64,000 bases of DNA from Streptomyces spirodelae (GTDB lineage: Bacteria; Actinomycetota; Actinomycetes; Streptomycetales; Streptomycetaceae): the NCBI RefSeq assembly GCF_017676385.1, contig NZ_JAFFZN010000013.1, positions 1-64,000 of the forward strand. Direction: 5' to 3'. The notes beneath the pieces were generated by a model that saw nothing but the letters and a program-made list of their open reading frames with translations, was not told where the DNA came from and made no database searches. Shown here piece after piece: positions 1-10,096 of this stretch (within the stretch, counting starts at the first letter, position 1; the number at the start of each line of letters is the position of its first letter). Position numbers and translations under genes: made by a program.

Positions 1-1
1 G

Positions 2-1096
2 CTGCGCCCCGTGGACCCCTACCGGTCGGTCAAGGCGGCGCTGGGCTGGCTGGTGATCGTCTCCGTGGTGATCACCACGCTGCTGGCGCTGTTCGCGATG
101 CAGTCGGCGACCGAGCTGCGGGTCATCACGATCATCTCCATCGTCGCCTCCCTGCTGATCACTCAGTTCGTCGCGCAGTCGCTGACCGCGCCGCTGGACG
201 AGATGACCGACGCGGCCAAGGCGATGGCGAGCGGTGACTACTCCCGACGGGTGCGCGGCGAGCGGCGGGACGAGTTCGGCGAGCTGGCGGCGAACTTCAA
301 CCGGATGGCGGCCGACCTGGAGGCGGTCGACCAGCACCGCAAGGAGCTGGTGGCCAACGTCTCGCACGAGCTGCGCACCCCCATCGCGGCCCTGCGTGCC
401 GTGCTGGAGAACGTGGTGGACGGCGTCTCCCAGGCCGATCCGGAGACGATGCGCACAGCGCTGTCGCAGACCGAGCGGCTGGGCAGGCTGGTGGACCACC
501 TGCTGGACCTCTCACGGCTGGACAGCGGCGTGGTGCCGCTGCACTCGCGGCGCTTCGAGGTGTGGCCGTATCTGGCCGGGGTGCTGAAGGAGGCCAATAT
601 GAGCAAGGGCTCGGGCCACTCCCGCAAGGACGTCCACCTCCATCTGGATGTCTCACCGCCTGAGCTGGTGGCCTACGCGGACCCCGAACGGCTGCACCAG
701 GTGGTGGCCAACCTGATAGACAACGCCGTCAAGCACAGCCCGCAGCACGGCCGCGTCACGGTCAAGGCCAGACCGGGCCCTGGCGCCGCCGGGGGTGCCG
801 GCTCGGCGCCGGGCGCCGGGGGCGGCGGCAGCCTGGAAGTCGAGGTGCTGGACGAGGGGCCCGGTATCCCCGAGGCGGAGCGGGAGCGGGTCTTCGACCG
901 GTTCAACGGCACGCACAGCACCGAGTCGGTCACCGGCCGCAAGGGCGGGATCAGCCCGGGCGGCGGCACCGGTCTGGGGCTGGCCATAGCGCGCTGGGCG
1001 GTGGAGCTGCACGGGGGCCGGATCCGGGTGGCCGAGTCTCCCCGTGGCTGCCGGATACAGCTCACTCTTCCGGGGGCGGGGGGAACACAGGTCTGA
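2..1096 (+). CDS. Sensor histidine kinase, 5' end outside the window
   Basis: This is the C-terminal part of a membrane two-component sensor kinase. The visible part begins next to a transmembrane helix (about residues 15-35 after codon 11) and has a second hydrophobic stretch (about 40-60). A HAMP-like linker follows, then a HisKA domain with the phospho-acceptor motif SHELRTP near residue 118. The HATPase_c domain has an N box (NLIDNAVKH), a G1 box (DEGPGIP) and a G2 box (GTGLGLAIARW). A Gly/Ala-rich insert sits inside the ATPase domain. The open frame runs off the left edge, so the GTG at 11 is probably internal. A partner response regulator would be expected upstream, outside the window. 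The ligand is unknown. Confidence 0.9.
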   Translation: MRPVDPYRSVKAALGWLVIVSVVITTLLALFAMQSATELRVITIISIVASLLITQFVAQSLTAPLDEMTDAAKAMASGDYSRRVRGERRDEFGELAANFNRMAADLEAVDQHRKELVANVSHELRTPIAALRAVLENVVDGVSQADPETMRTALSQTERLGRLVDHLLDLSRLDSGVVPLHSRRFEVWPYLAGVLKEANMSKGSGHSRKDVHLHLDVSPPELVAYADPERLHQVVANLIDNAVKHSPQHGRVTVKARPGPGAAGGAGSAPGAGGGGSLEVEVLDEGPGIPEAERERVFDRFNGTHSTESVTGRKGGISPGGGTGLGLAIARWAVELHGGRIRVAESPRGCRIQLTLPGAGGTQV

Positions 1097-1319
1097 CGTA
1101 CCCTCGCAGGTGAGACCTCGCGGACGCGAAACAAGGGCTCCCCGGTTCCCGTGCTGGGCAAATCCGTCAGTGATTCCCGCCGAATCCTGCCCCGAAACCG
1201 CCGCCGCGATGTGATGTACGTGACCAAGAGCGGCCCGGACTCCACCAATCGTCCGGAGAGGCGTAGCCTTTATTTCCGCTGTCCACCACCTAAGGAAGCG
1301 GAAGAGGGCGGTTGCCGCC

Positions 1320-4300
1320 GTGTCGTCACAGTCCCCCAACAGCTCATCGAGCACCACTACGGAACGGAAGGACGGACAGGGCAAGGACCCTGGCCCTTCG
1401 TTCGGGCCAAACGAGTGGCTCGTCGACGAGATCTACCAGCAGTACCTCCAGGACCCGAACTCGGTAGACCGAGCCTGGTGGGACTTCTTCGCTGACTATC
1501 AGCCGGAGTCCTCCGACGGAAGCACGGCGCCGGACGGCGCGGGCACCCCTCGGGACAACACCCCGTCGCCGGTGAAGGCCGCACCGGCCCAGGCGCAGGC
1601 GCAGGCCCCCGCCGCTCCCGCCGCCGGGCAGGCCGCCCCACAGCCTGCGCAGGCCGGCGCCCCGGCGAGCGCTCCGGCGAAGGCGGAGCCCGCCGAGCCG
1701 AAGCAGCAGCCCAAGCAGGCCGGGCCCAAGCAGGCCGAGCCCGCGAAGCCCGCGGCGCAGCAGCCCGCCCAGGCGGGCGGCGCGAAGGCGCCCGCCGGCA
1801 AGGCGGCGCCCGCGACGGAGGCCGCCGAGGGCCCTGAGTACGTGCCGCTGCGCGGCCCGTCCGCGGCCGTGGCGAAGAACATGAACGCCTCGCTGGAGCT
1901 GCCCACGGCCACGTCCGTGCGCGCGGTCCCGGTGAAGCTGCTGTTCGACAACCGCATCGTCATCAACAACCACCTCAAGCGCGCCCGCGGCGGCAAGGTG
2001 TCCTTCACGCACCTGATCGGCTACGCCATGGTGCAGGCGCTGAAGGCGATGCCGTCGATGAACCACTCCTACGCGGAGAAGGACGGCAAGCCGACCCTGG
2101 TCAAGCCGGACCACGTCAACCTGGGTCTGGCCATCGACCTGGTGAAGGCCAACGGCGAGCGGCAGCTGGTCGTGGCGGGCATCAAGAAGGCCGAGACGCT
2201 GACCTTCTTCGAGTTCTGGCAGGCGTACGAGGACATCGTCCGCCGCGCCCGGAACAACAAGCTGACGATGGAGGACTTCTCCGGCGTCACCTGCTCGCTG
2301 ACCAACCCCGGCGGCATCGGCACCGTCCACTCGGTGCCGCGTCTGATGCCGGGCCAGGGCCTGATCATGGGCGTCGGCGCGATGGAGTACCCGGCGGAGT
2401 TCCAGGGCACCTCGCAGGACACCCTCAACCGGCTCGGCGTCTCCAAGGTGATGACGCTCACCAGCACCTACGACCACCGCGTCATCCAGGGCGCGGCCTC
2501 GGGCGAGTTCCTGCGCAAGGTCTCGCAGCTGCTGCTGGGCGAGGACAACTTCTACGACGAGATCTTCAAGGCGCTGCGCATCCCGTACGAGCCGGTGCGC
2601 TGGATGCAGGACATCGACGCCTCGCACGACGACGACGTCACCAAGGCGGCGCGCGTCTTCGACCTGATCCACTCCTACCGGGTGCGCGGCCACATCATGG
2701 CCGACACCGACCCGCTGGAGTACAAGCAGCGCAAGCACCCCGACCTGGACATCACCGAGCACGGTCTGACCCTGTGGGACCTGGAGCGGGAGTTCGCGGT
2801 CGGCGGCTTCGCCGGCAAGTCCATGATGAAGCTGCGCGACATCCTGGGCGTGCTGCGTGACTCGTACTGCCGCACCACCGGCATCGAGTACATGCACATC
2901 CAGGACCCCAAGCAGCGCAAGTGGATCCAGGACCGCGTCGAGCTCCAGCACGTCAAGCCGGAGCGCGAGGAGCAGCTGCGTATTCTGCGCCGGCTCAACG
3001 CCGCGGAGGCGTTCGAGACGTTCCTGCAGACCAAGTACGTCGGCCAGAAGCGGTTCTCGCTGGAGGGCGGCGAGTCCGTCATCCCGCTGCTGGACGCGGT
3101 CATCGACGCGGCCGCCGAGTCGCGGCTGGACGAGGCCGTCATCGGGATGGCGCACCGCGGCCGGCTGAACGTGCTGGCGAACATCGTGGGCAAGCCGTAC
3201 GCGCAGATCTTCCGGGAGTTCGAGGGCAACCTCGACCCGAAGTCGATGCACGGCTCCGGCGACGTGAAGTACCACCTGGGTGCCGAGGGCGTCTTCACCG
3301 GCCTCGACGGCGAGCAGATCAAGGTCTCGCTCACCGCCAACCCCTCCCACCTGGAGGCCGTCGACCCGGTCCTGGAGGGCGTGGCACGCGCCAAGCAGGA
3401 CATCATCGGCAAGGGCGGCACGGACTTCACGGTGCTGCCGATCGCGCTGCACGGTGACGCGGCCTTCGCGGGCCAGGGCGTGGTGGCCGAGACGCTCAAC
3501 ATGTCGCAGCTGCGCGGCTACCGCACCGGCGGCACCGTCCACGTCGTCATCAACAACCAGGTCGGCTTCACCGCGGCTCCCGAGTCGGCGCGCTCGTCGA
3601 TGTACTCGACGGACGTGGCCCGGATGGTCGAGGCGCCGATCTTCCACGTCAACGGCGACGACCCCGAGGCCGTCGTCCGGGTGGCGCGACTGGCGTTCGA
3701 GTACCGGCAGGCGTTCAACAAGGACGTCGTCATCGACCTGATCTGCTACCGGCGCCGCGGTCACAACGAGACCGACAACCCGAAGTTCACCCAGCCGCTG
3801 ATGTACGAGCTGATCGACCGCAAGCGCTCGGTGCGCAAGCTCTACACCGAGTCGCTGATCGGCCGGGGCGACATCACGCTGGAGGAGGCCGAGCAGGCGC
3901 TCCAGGACTTCCAGGGACAGCTGGAGAAGGTCTTCACCGAGGTGCGGGATGCCACGTCGGCCCCGGCCCCGGCCGAGGTCCCGGCGCCGCAGCCGGAGTT
4001 CCCGGTGCACGTGGAGACGGCCATCAGCCAGGAGGTCGTCAAGCGGATCGCCGAGTCCCAGGTCAACATCCCCGAGCGGATCTCCGTCCACCCCCGCCTG
4101 ACGCCGCAGCTCCAGCGCCGCGCGCAGATGGTCGAGGACGACACGATCGACTGGGGCATGGGCGAGACGCTCGCCATCGGCTCGCTGCTGATGGAGGGCA
4201 CCCCGGTCCGGCTGGCCGGCCAGGACTCGCGGCGCGGCACGTTCGGCCAGCGGCACGCGGTACTGCTCGACCAGAACACCGGTGACGACTACACCCCGCT

Positions 4301-5213
4301 GCTGTACCTCTCCGACGACCAGGCCCGCTACACCGTCTACGACTCGCTGCTGAGCGAGTACGCGGCGATGGGCTTCGAGTACGGCTACTCGCTGGCTCGG
4401 CCGAACTCGCTGGTGATGTGGGAGGCGCAGTTCGGCGACTTCATGAACGGCGCGCAGACGGTCATCGACGAGTTCATCTCCTCGGCCGAGCAGAAGTGGA
4501 ACCAGACCTCTGGTGTCACCCTGCTGCTGCCGCACGGCTACGAGGGCCAGGGCCCGGACCACTCCTCGGCCCGTATCGAGCGGTTCCTCCAGCTGTGCGC
4601 GCAGAACAGCATGACGGTCGCCATGCCGTCGCTGCCCTCCAGCTACTTCCACCTGCTGCGCTGGCAGGTGCACAACCCGCACCACAAGCCGCTGGTCATC
4701 TTCACTCCGAAGTCGATGCTGCGGATGAAGGCTGCGGCCTCCAAGACGGAGGAGTTCACCAGTGGCGGCTTCCGCCCGGTGATCGGTGACACGATGGTGG
4801 ACAGCGGCCAGATCGACCCGGCCAAGGTCCGCAAGGTCGTCTTCTGCTCCGGCAAGGTCTACTACGACCTGGACGCCGAGCGGCAGAAGCGGGAGCTCAA
4901 GGACACCGCCATCATCCGCCTGGAGCGGCTCTACCCGCTGCCCGGCAAGGAGATCCAGACCGAGATGGCGCGGTTCTCCAACGCCGAGAAGTACGTGTGG
5001 GCACAGGAGGAGCCGGCCAACCAGGGCGCGTGGCCGTTCATCGCGCTCAACCTGGTCGACCACCTGGACCTGATCATCGGCTCGGAGCCCGTCCCCAACG
5101 CGGACCGGCTGCGGCGCGTCTCCCGGCCGTCCTCGTCCTCGCCCGCCGTGGGCTCGGGCAAGCGGCACGCGGAGGAGCAGGCGCAGCTCATCAAGGAGGT
5201 CTTCGAGATCTGA
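1320..5213 (+). CDS. kgd: Multifunctional 2-oxoglutarate decarboxylase/dehydrogenase E1-E2 fusion
   Basis: This 1297-aa protein is the actinobacterial fusion of an E2-type succinyltransferase domain with the thiamine-diphosphate E1 component of 2-oxoglutarate dehydrogenase, acting in the TCA cycle in the cytoplasm. The N-terminal segment starting [12 protein letters not shown] is the conserved E1 head. A low-complexity Ala/Pro/Gln/Lys linker follows (about residues 65-175), then the acyltransferase core with the catalytic DHRV motif near residue 385. The E1 part contains [12 protein letters not shown] near 610 and [10 protein letters not shown]. There is no lipoyl domain, as is normal for this family. 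The GTG start is chosen because the family begins MSSQSP; a purine-rich GAAGAGGG lies upstream. A strong hairpin follows the stop codon. The gene is intact. Confidence 0.97.
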   Translation: MSSQSPNSSSSTTTERKDGQGKDPGPSFGPNEWLVDEIYQQYLQDPNSVDRAWWDFFADYQPESSDGSTAPDGAGTPRDNTPSPVKAAPAQAQAQAPAAPAAGQAAPQPAQAGAPASAPAKAEPAEPKQQPKQAGPKQAEPAKPAAQQPAQAGGAKAPAGKAAPATEAAEGPEYVPLRGPSAAVAKNMNASLELPTATSVRAVPVKLLFDNRIVINNHLKRARGGKVSFTHLIGYAMVQALKAMPSMNHSYAEKDGKPTLVKPDHVNLGLAIDLVKANGERQLVVAGIKKAETLTFFEFWQAYEDIVRRARNNKLTMEDFSGVTCSLTNPGGIGTVHSVPRLMPGQGLIMGVGAMEYPAEFQGTSQDTLNRLGVSKVMTLTSTYDHRVIQGAASGEFLRKVSQLLLGEDNFYDEIFKALRIPYEPVRWMQDIDASHDDDVTKAARVFDLIHSYRVRGHIMADTDPLEYKQRKHPDLDITEHGLTLWDLEREFAVGGFAGKSMMKLRDILGVLRDSYCRTTGIEYMHIQDPKQRKWIQDRVELQHVKPEREEQLRILRRLNAAEAFETFLQTKYVGQKRFSLEGGESVIPLLDAVIDAAAESRLDEAVIGMAHRGRLNVLANIVGKPYAQIFREFEGNLDPKSMHGSGDVKYHLGAEGVFTGLDGEQIKVSLTANPSHLEAVDPVLEGVARAKQDIIGKGGTDFTVLPIALHGDAAFAGQGVVAETLNMSQLRGYRTGGTVHVVINNQVGFTAAPESARSSMYSTDVARMVEAPIFHVNGDDPEAVVRVARLAFEYRQAFNKDVVIDLICYRRRGHNETDNPKFTQPLMYELIDRKRSVRKLYTESLIGRGDITLEEAEQALQDFQGQLEKVFTEVRDATSAPAPAEVPAPQPEFPVHVETAISQEVVKRIAESQVNIPERISVHPRLTPQLQRRAQMVEDDTIDWGMGETLAIGSLLMEGTPVRLAGQDSRRGTFGQRHAVLLDQNTGDDYTPLLYLSDDQARYTVYDSLLSEYAAMGFEYGYSLARPNSLVMWEAQFGDFMNGAQTVIDEFISSAEQKWNQTSGVTLLLPHGYEGQGPDHSSARIERFLQLCAQNSMTVAMPSLPSSYFHLLRWQVHNPHHKPLVIFTPKSMLRMKAAASKTEEFTSGGFRPVIGDTMVDSGQIDPAKVRKVVFCSGKVYYDLDAERQKRELKDTAIIRLERLYPLPGKEIQTEMARFSNAEKYVWAQEEPANQGAWPFIALNLVDHLDLIIGSEPVPNADRLRRVSRPSSSSPAVGSGKRHAEEQAQLIKEVFEI

Positions 5214-5248
5214 GCCGGCCTGCACGGGACGGCTTGCCGTACGGAACC

Positions 5249-5283
5249 GAGGGCCCCCGCCGCGCGATGCGGCGGGGGCCCTC
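5249..5283. terminator. Strong hairpin between convergent kgd and TPR gene
   Basis: A perfect 15-bp GC-rich stem with a 5-nt loop (GCGAT) lies 36 nt after the kgd stop codon and just before the stop codon of the convergent TPR gene. It could terminate transcription from both sides. No U-tract follows, as is usual in high-GC actinomycetes. Confidence 0.85.
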
Positions 5284-5304
5284 GGGCATTCGCGTAAGGG
5301 GCGC

Positions 5305-8300
5305 TCAGCCCAGGTACGGCTCGTAGTCCCAGTACGGGCGGGTGCGCTGGCGGGCCGCCAGGGTGTGATGGTGCTGGGCGCCCAGCGAGCGGGTGAACCG
5401 CTCCAGGGCCTCGCTCTCCAGCTCGCGGGCCTCTTCCCGGCGCCGCAGCGAGCGCAGGTCACCGGCGTTGGCCACCATGCACGAGAGCGTGAGGGGATGG
5501 TCCCCGCCCAGCACCTGCCGGGACCGCTCCAGAGTGTCGCGGCTCAGTTCGTACGCGTCCTCCAGCGCCTCGCTGAAGTTGCGGCCGCCGCTGGTGTTGA
5601 GGGCGCAGCCGAGCGTGGCGGGGTGGTCGGCGCCCAGCAGCGTGGTGAGCCCGGCCAGCGCCTGCTCGAACATGTTCAGCGCCCCGTCGCGGTCGCCCGA
5701 CGCCTGGAGCACCAGGCCCGCGTTGGACTGCATCGCGGTGGGGACCGGGTGCGCCGGGCCCAGCAGGGCGCGGAAGGCGTTCTCCGCCTCGATCAGCAGT
5801 TCGCTGGCGAGTGCGAGGTCGCCGTTCTCGCGCAGGAAGTTGCCGTAGTCGGTCAGCAGGGACAGCGTGGAGTAGTGGGTGCGGCTGTGCACCTGCTCGT
5901 GCTGTTCCAGCAGGACGGCCATGGCGGTCGCGATGTCCTGGCGCGGGGTTCCCGCTCTGCGCTGGCAGAGCAGCAGGTTGTGCCGTGCCATGAGGGTCTG
6001 CGGATGCTGGGCGCCGAGCACCTGGAGATGCAGCCGCATGCCCAGCTCCTGCCGGGCCAGCGCCTCCTGGTAGCGGCCCATCAGCCGCAGGTCGCGGGCA
6101 CAGGCGTTGCCGGAGGCGAGGGTGTGCGGGTGACGGGCGCGCAGCACCTGCTCCCGTTTGCGGAGGGTGTCCAGATCCGCTTCGTAGGCGTCCTCGTAAC
6201 GGCCCAGTAGCCGCAGGCCGACGGCGAGATTGTGCTGCGCCAGCAAGCTCGTCCACTCCTCCGGGCCGTACAGCCGACGGGAGACCTCGACGACCTGCTC
6301 CTGCAGATGCAGCGCCTCGTCGTACTGGCCCAGCAACCGAAGGTCGGAGGCGAGGCAGCTGGTGGCGTCCATGATGGCTTCCTCGTGGGCGCCGTCGGCT
6401 TGCGGCATCTCACGCAGCCGTTCGAGGCGGGCGCTGTCGAGGGCCTGGGCCTCCCGGAAGCGGCCGCCTTCGCGCAGCAGATTGCCCTGGAGGGTGGTGA
6501 GGGCCAGCATCTGGTCGGCAGCGGCGTCCAGGAACGTCTCCCAGTCGGCGCGGATGCTCTCGGCCAGCTCGGCGCCGAGGGAGTACTCGCCGCTGGAGTA
6601 GCTGTAGCGCAGGCAGTTGAGCAGCATCTCCTGGACACGCCGCTCCTTGCTGGAGGGGGCGGCCGAGGCCAGCAGGTGGGGCAGCATCTCGGCGTACCGG
6701 CCCCAGTGGCGGCTGTCGTTGGGCGTGCTCGGGTCGGCCTCGACCAGCAGCCGGTGCACGGTCTCGCGGTAGACGTCGTTCTGCCGCCCCTGGGTCAGCT
6801 CGCTGATGACGCTGTGGACCACCTGGTGCATATGCACGGAGTCGTTCTGTTCGACGTCGCCGACCGCGGAGGTGCGGGCCTCGCGGGTGAGCACCGAGTA
6901 GTTGACCAGGGAGTCCAGAGCGCGGGACCAGCCGGAGCGGTCGGTGCTGAGCCAGCGCAGATTGTCCGGGAGTTCAGCCGACGGGATGCCCCGGGCGAGG
7001 CCCAGTGGGATGCGGCCGGGCGCGAAGACCGAGCACAGGGAGAGCAGTTCGACCGCGCGCGGCTCGGACTTGCGCAGCTTGTTCAGCAGCATCGACCAGG
7101 AGGTCAGGGACGAGTACGGGTAGTCGTCCGGCATGGTGTTGGTCTCCAGCCGGGTGAGCCCCACGCCGCGCACCATGCGCAGGTACTCGGGGACCTCCAT
7201 GCCCTCCTCGCCCAGCCAGGCCGCTGCCTGTGCCAGCTGGAGCGGCAGGTCCTGGAACTCGCTCGCCACCTGGTCGGCCTGCTCGACGGTGATGTGCGGG
7301 GCGCGGCGCATCAGATAGCCGGTGGACTCGGCGCGGCGGAAGGCGCTGATCTGCTTGATGTCGGTGAGGGACCGCCAGCTCTTGTTGCGCGAGGTGATCA
7401 GGACGTGGCCGCTGCCGCCCTGCGGGAGGTAGGCGGCGGCGTCCTCGGGCTCCTCCCAGCCGTCGAAGATCAGCAGCCACCGTCCGGAGGGCTCGTTCCT
7501 GCGCAGCGCCTCGCGTACGGCACGTACCCGCTCACCGACCTCGCCGGAGCTGTCGAGGCCGATCTCGGCGGCCAGCGACCCGAAGGTGTCACGCTGGGTG
7601 TTGCGCTGGTCGCAGTTGACCCACCAGACGACGTCGTAGTCGGGTGCGAACCGGTGTGCGTACTCGGCCACGATCTGCGTCTTGCCGATGCCCGCCGTAC
7701 CCACGAGCGTGCAGACGGCGGCACCGTGCTCGGCGTCCATCAGCCGCTGCTGGAGGTCGCCGAGGATGAGGTCGCGGCCCGTGAAGCGCGCGTTGCGGCG
7801 CGGCACCTCGCCCCACACGGCGGGCGGGTCGTTGGGGTAGCGGCTGGCGTAGCCCGGCTGCGGTACGGGCATCCGGCGGGGGCGCAGCCCCAGGCGGTTG
7901 AGCAGGCGCCGCTCGGCCTCCTCCTCACCGACGCCCCACAGGTTGACCGGCTCCAGTACGGCGGTGGCCGGCAGCAGTTCGCGGTTGGTGAGGTTGACGG
8001 CGGCGAACCGGTCGACGTGGTCGGCGACATAGCCGCGCAGCACCGCGTTCCAGTCGGCCTCGGTGCGCGGTCCGAGCTGGAGGAACAGGTCGCTGATCAC
8101 CAGCAGGACCCGCCCGGAGGCCAGCAGCAGATCGCCGAGCGCCTCCTCCAGCGGCTGCTCGCGGTCCGGGTCCCACCGCTGGAGGGTGGTGCGATGCCCA
8201 TGGCTCTCCAGCCGGTGTGCGATCCAGTTTCCCCACCCCCGGTGGTAGCCGGGAAAAACCACCACGAAGTGCTCGGACTCCCCTCCGGGCGCAGTGCCCT

Positions 8301-8325
8301 GAGCCGGTTCCCGCTGAGCGACCAT
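5305..8325 (-). CDS. TIR-like / NB-ARC / TPR protein (FxSxx-COOH system TPR protein type)
   Basis: This 1006-aa multidomain protein resembles the proteins annotated as FxSxx-COOH system tetratricopeptide repeat protein. Residues about 17-130 form a TIR-like alpha/beta domain (EHFVVVFPGYHRGWGNWIA and VLLVISDLFL). A STAND-type NB-ARC ATPase follows, with Walker A GTAGIGKT at 209-216 and Walker B LLIFDGW at 284-290. The C-terminal half (about 560-1000) is a long array of Kinesin-light-chain-like TPRs (LLGQYDEALHLQEQ, LMGRYQEALARQE). STAND proteins are signal-sensing switches that oligomerise. The TPRs probably sense the ligand and the TIR-like part may be an adaptor or effector. It is the last gene of the minus-strand locus, 60 nt after the hydroxylase gene. 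Its target is unknown, and I cannot tell whether the TIR-like domain is catalytic. Confidence 0.85.
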   Translation of the reverse strand: MVAQREPAQGTAPGGESEHFVVVFPGYHRGWGNWIAHRLESHGHRTTLQRWDPDREQPLEEALGDLLLASGRVLLVISDLFLQLGPRTEADWNAVLRGYVADHVDRFAAVNLTNRELLPATAVLEPVNLWGVGEEEAERRLLNRLGLRPRRMPVPQPGYASRYPNDPPAVWGEVPRRNARFTGRDLILGDLQQRLMDAEHGAAVCTLVGTAGIGKTQIVAEYAHRFAPDYDVVWWVNCDQRNTQRDTFGSLAAEIGLDSSGEVGERVRAVREALRRNEPSGRWLLIFDGWEEPEDAAAYLPQGGSGHVLITSRNKSWRSLTDIKQISAFRRAESTGYLMRRAPHITVEQADQVASEFQDLPLQLAQAAAWLGEEGMEVPEYLRMVRGVGLTRLETNTMPDDYPYSSLTSWSMLLNKLRKSEPRAVELLSLCSVFAPGRIPLGLARGIPSAELPDNLRWLSTDRSGWSRALDSLVNYSVLTREARTSAVGDVEQNDSVHMHQVVHSVISELTQGRQNDVYRETVHRLLVEADPSTPNDSRHWGRYAEMLPHLLASAAPSSKERRVQEMLLNCLRYSYSSGEYSLGAELAESIRADWETFLDAAADQMLALTTLQGNLLREGGRFREAQALDSARLERLREMPQADGAHEEAIMDATSCLASDLRLLGQYDEALHLQEQVVEVSRRLYGPEEWTSLLAQHNLAVGLRLLGRYEDAYEADLDTLRKREQVLRARHPHTLASGNACARDLRLMGRYQEALARQELGMRLHLQVLGAQHPQTLMARHNLLLCQRRAGTPRQDIATAMAVLLEQHEQVHSRTHYSTLSLLTDYGNFLRENGDLALASELLIEAENAFRALLGPAHPVPTAMQSNAGLVLQASGDRDGALNMFEQALAGLTTLLGADHPATLGCALNTSGGRNFSEALEDAYELSRDTLERSRQVLGGDHPLTLSCMVANAGDLRSLRRREEARELESEALERFTRSLGAQHHHTLAARQRTRPYWDYEPYLG

Positions 8326-8385
8326 GCTTGCGTTCTCCCTCGTCCAGCAGCCGTCGCCGCCCTGCGGGCGACGTATACGGCGAGA

Positions 8386-9747
8386 TTACCCAAAGTGACC
8401 GTTTGTGAGCCTGTCGGCTGCGCTTTCTGTGTTCCCGCGGGCGCCGCCGGCCCGCACGCCCGGGGAGCGCAGCCGCTCGTAGCGGTGGCGCATGCCCTCC
8501 ACGAACTCTGTGCCCTGACGGGTGAGTTGGCCAGAGCCCAGAAGGAGGAAAAGAGCGTGGTCGACCTGGGCGCCGTAGTCGGCGGCGTGGGCACGCGCGG
8601 CGGCACGTTCGGCGGATGTGGCCGAGGCCCGGCGGGCCAGCCTGCCCCACAGGTCGGCGAGGGCCAGATGCGCGTACGTGCCCTGCACCACGGCGCCCAG
8701 CGGCCTGGGATCGCTGCGCCAGCCCACCCGGTAGACGGCCTCGGCCGACTCCTCGTTGAGCCGTACGACACCGCCCAGCACGGCGAGCTTGCTGTGCTGC
8801 ACCTCGTGGACGAGGACCTCGGCCATCTCCTGGGGCGTCTGCGGAAGCGTCGTCAGCACCGCCCAGGGGGCGGCCAGCCGGGTCGCGCTGGCGCGCCCGT
8901 CGGGCTTCCAAAGGACGGGTACGACGGTACGGACCAGCGTCGCCACCTCGGTGGCCCGCTCCGGATCCGCCTCGCGCAGCAGGTCCAGCCCCCGCGCCCA
9001 CAGCTCCCGCCACTCGTACGCCTCGTCAGGGGCCGTGACGGAGGCGGGCAGCAGTCCGGCCAGTCCGGCGCGGCCCGTCTCGCTCGCCAGGTGCGGGTCC
9101 TGGTCGTCGAGGACTGCGGGCGCCCCGGGCAGCGGCGTCAGCGGGCGCCAGCGCGGCTGCGGGCCGCCCTGTGGCGCGTCGGTGCCGAGGCCGCGCTGCG
9201 GCACGGTCCGGTGGCCGAGTAAGTCCTCACGGGGAACGGACAGCGGGCGTCCGTCCTCGGGGGTGAGGGTGACGGTGTTCTCCGTCGCCGCTATCCGCAC
9301 CCGCGGCGCCGAAGCCGCATACGAGCCCAGGCCGGGGAGGATGAGGCGGCCTTCCGTCGCAGGCAGCACGAGCCGGAAGTCGCATCCGGCGGCGAGGGCG
9401 ACCGTCGCGGCCAGCGTGCCCAGGCCCGACAGCGCGGTGACGAACTCCTCATCGGGCGGGGCGGCGAGCGCGTGTGCCAGCCAGTTCCCGGCGGCCGGGC
9501 AGCCCAGGGCGGCACGTGCCGCGACGGGATCGTGGTGCTCGGCGTCCTCCAGGAGCGCCCAGTGCTCCCGCAGGGCTCGGGCCGCAGGCCCGGGGAGCCG
9601 GGCACGCTCGGCCCGGGTCAGCAGGGTCTTGAGCAGCACCAGGCGTCTGCTGTGCAACCAGCCGTCCAGTAAGTCGGCTTCGCCCGGCAGCGGTCGTGTC
9701 TCCCCCATCCGGCGTAGCTGAGGGGGCGGAATCTCAAAGGGGTTCAT
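8386..9747 (-). CDS. aKG-HExxH-type peptide beta-hydroxylase
   Basis: This 453-aa protein matches the HExxH family linked to FxSxx-COOH-type RiPP loci, which is thought to beta-hydroxylate a ribosomal peptide with iron and 2-oxoglutarate. The metal-binding HEVQH motif is at residues 314-318, in the context EVLVHEVQHSKLAVL. A conserved acidic stretch (NEESAEAVYRVGWRSDPRPLGAVVQG) follows and may supply the third ligand. The ATG start overlaps the end of the upstream small gene by 14 nt, which suggests translational coupling and supports that gene's product as the substrate. Codons 26 and 176 are TTA, the rare bldA-dependent leucine codon in Streptomyces. The family is usually found beside a radical SAM enzyme, but none is present here. 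Confidence 0.8.
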   Translation of the reverse strand: MNPFEIPPPQLRRMGETRPLPGEADLLDGWLHSRRLVLLKTLLTRAERARLPGPAARALREHWALLEDAEHHDPVAARAALGCPAAGNWLAHALAAPPDEEFVTALSGLGTLAATVALAAGCDFRLVLPATEGRLILPGLGSYAASAPRVRIAATENTVTLTPEDGRPLSVPREDLLGHRTVPQRGLGTDAPQGGPQPRWRPLTPLPGAPAVLDDQDPHLASETGRAGLAGLLPASVTAPDEAYEWRELWARGLDLLREADPERATEVATLVRTVVPVLWKPDGRASATRLAAPWAVLTTLPQTPQEMAEVLVHEVQHSKLAVLGGVVRLNEESAEAVYRVGWRSDPRPLGAVVQGTYAHLALADLWGRLARRASATSAERAAARAHAADYGAQVDHALFLLLGSGQLTRQGTEFVEGMRHRYERLRSPGVRAGGARGNTESAADRLTNGHFG

Positions 9748-10096
9748 GGCGGCCCACGCTGTCTCCCGGTCCCACAGGCGGGCCGGAGGTGCCGTGGACC
9801 GAGCCGAAGGTTGACCGGATCACGCCCCGTTTTCCAGCTGTCCGGGCGCTGTTCTGCTGCGCGTCACCCGTGTGCCCGGGCCGCGCGCGCCCGCCCTGTG
9901 TGCCGGAGGACCGCCACACCCGCGAGAGTTCCTCGGGAGCACGCAGCGCGCTCTCCACGGCGGCGGTTACGGCGGGATCGTCGCAGGTCCTCAGAGCGCG
10001 CAGGGTCAGACCCGAGAGATCGGGCAAGGGCGACGACGGTGCGGCGCCGGGCCCACGGCCCGGACTGCGGGACGCGCCCTCGGTCCGCTTCGGCAC
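9734..10096 (-). CDS. Candidate ribosomal peptide precursor (FxsA-like), 120 aa
   Basis: This small GTG-start gene has a very good ribosome binding site (GGGAGGAG, 7-8 nt upstream) and overlaps the hydroxylase start by 14 nt. The central segment LPDLSGLTLRAL at residues 24-35, followed by CDDPAVTAAVESAL, looks like the leader region of FxSxx-COOH precursor peptides. The expected C-terminal Phe-x-Ser-x-x end is absent. Instead there are a WRSSG at 61-65, where the core would normally end the protein, and an internal FGSVH at 97-101, with a basic Gly/Arg/Ser-rich tail to residue 120. It may be an atypical precursor, a read-through of a once shorter one, or a partner protein of the hydroxylase. 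The longer upstream frame (to 10234) lacks a binding site. Confidence 0.6.
   Translation of the reverse strand: MPKRTEGASRSPGRGPGAAPSSPLPDLSGLTLRALRTCDDPAVTAAVESALRAPEELSRVWRSSGTQGGRARPGHTGDAQQNSARTAGKRGVIRSTFGSVHGTSGPPVGPGDSVGRHEPL

Noticed and set aside
1344-5462. 1372-aa open frame opposite to kgd
   Set aside because: It mirrors the entire kgd gene, is made of low-complexity Arg/Leu/Val/Gly sequence without a fold, and has no binding site. GC-rich third-position bias creates such frames.
6232-9222. 996-aa open frame on the plus strand
   Set aside because: It runs antisense to the TPR and hydroxylase genes, which have clear Walker A, TPR and HExxH motifs. No domain is seen in the plus-strand frame.
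8386-10096. Canonical FxSxx-COOH (FxsA/FxsB) locus
   Set aside because: The radical SAM gene and the C-terminal FxSxx are absent. Only the hydroxylase, TPR protein and a leader-like small protein are present, so the full name was not applied.
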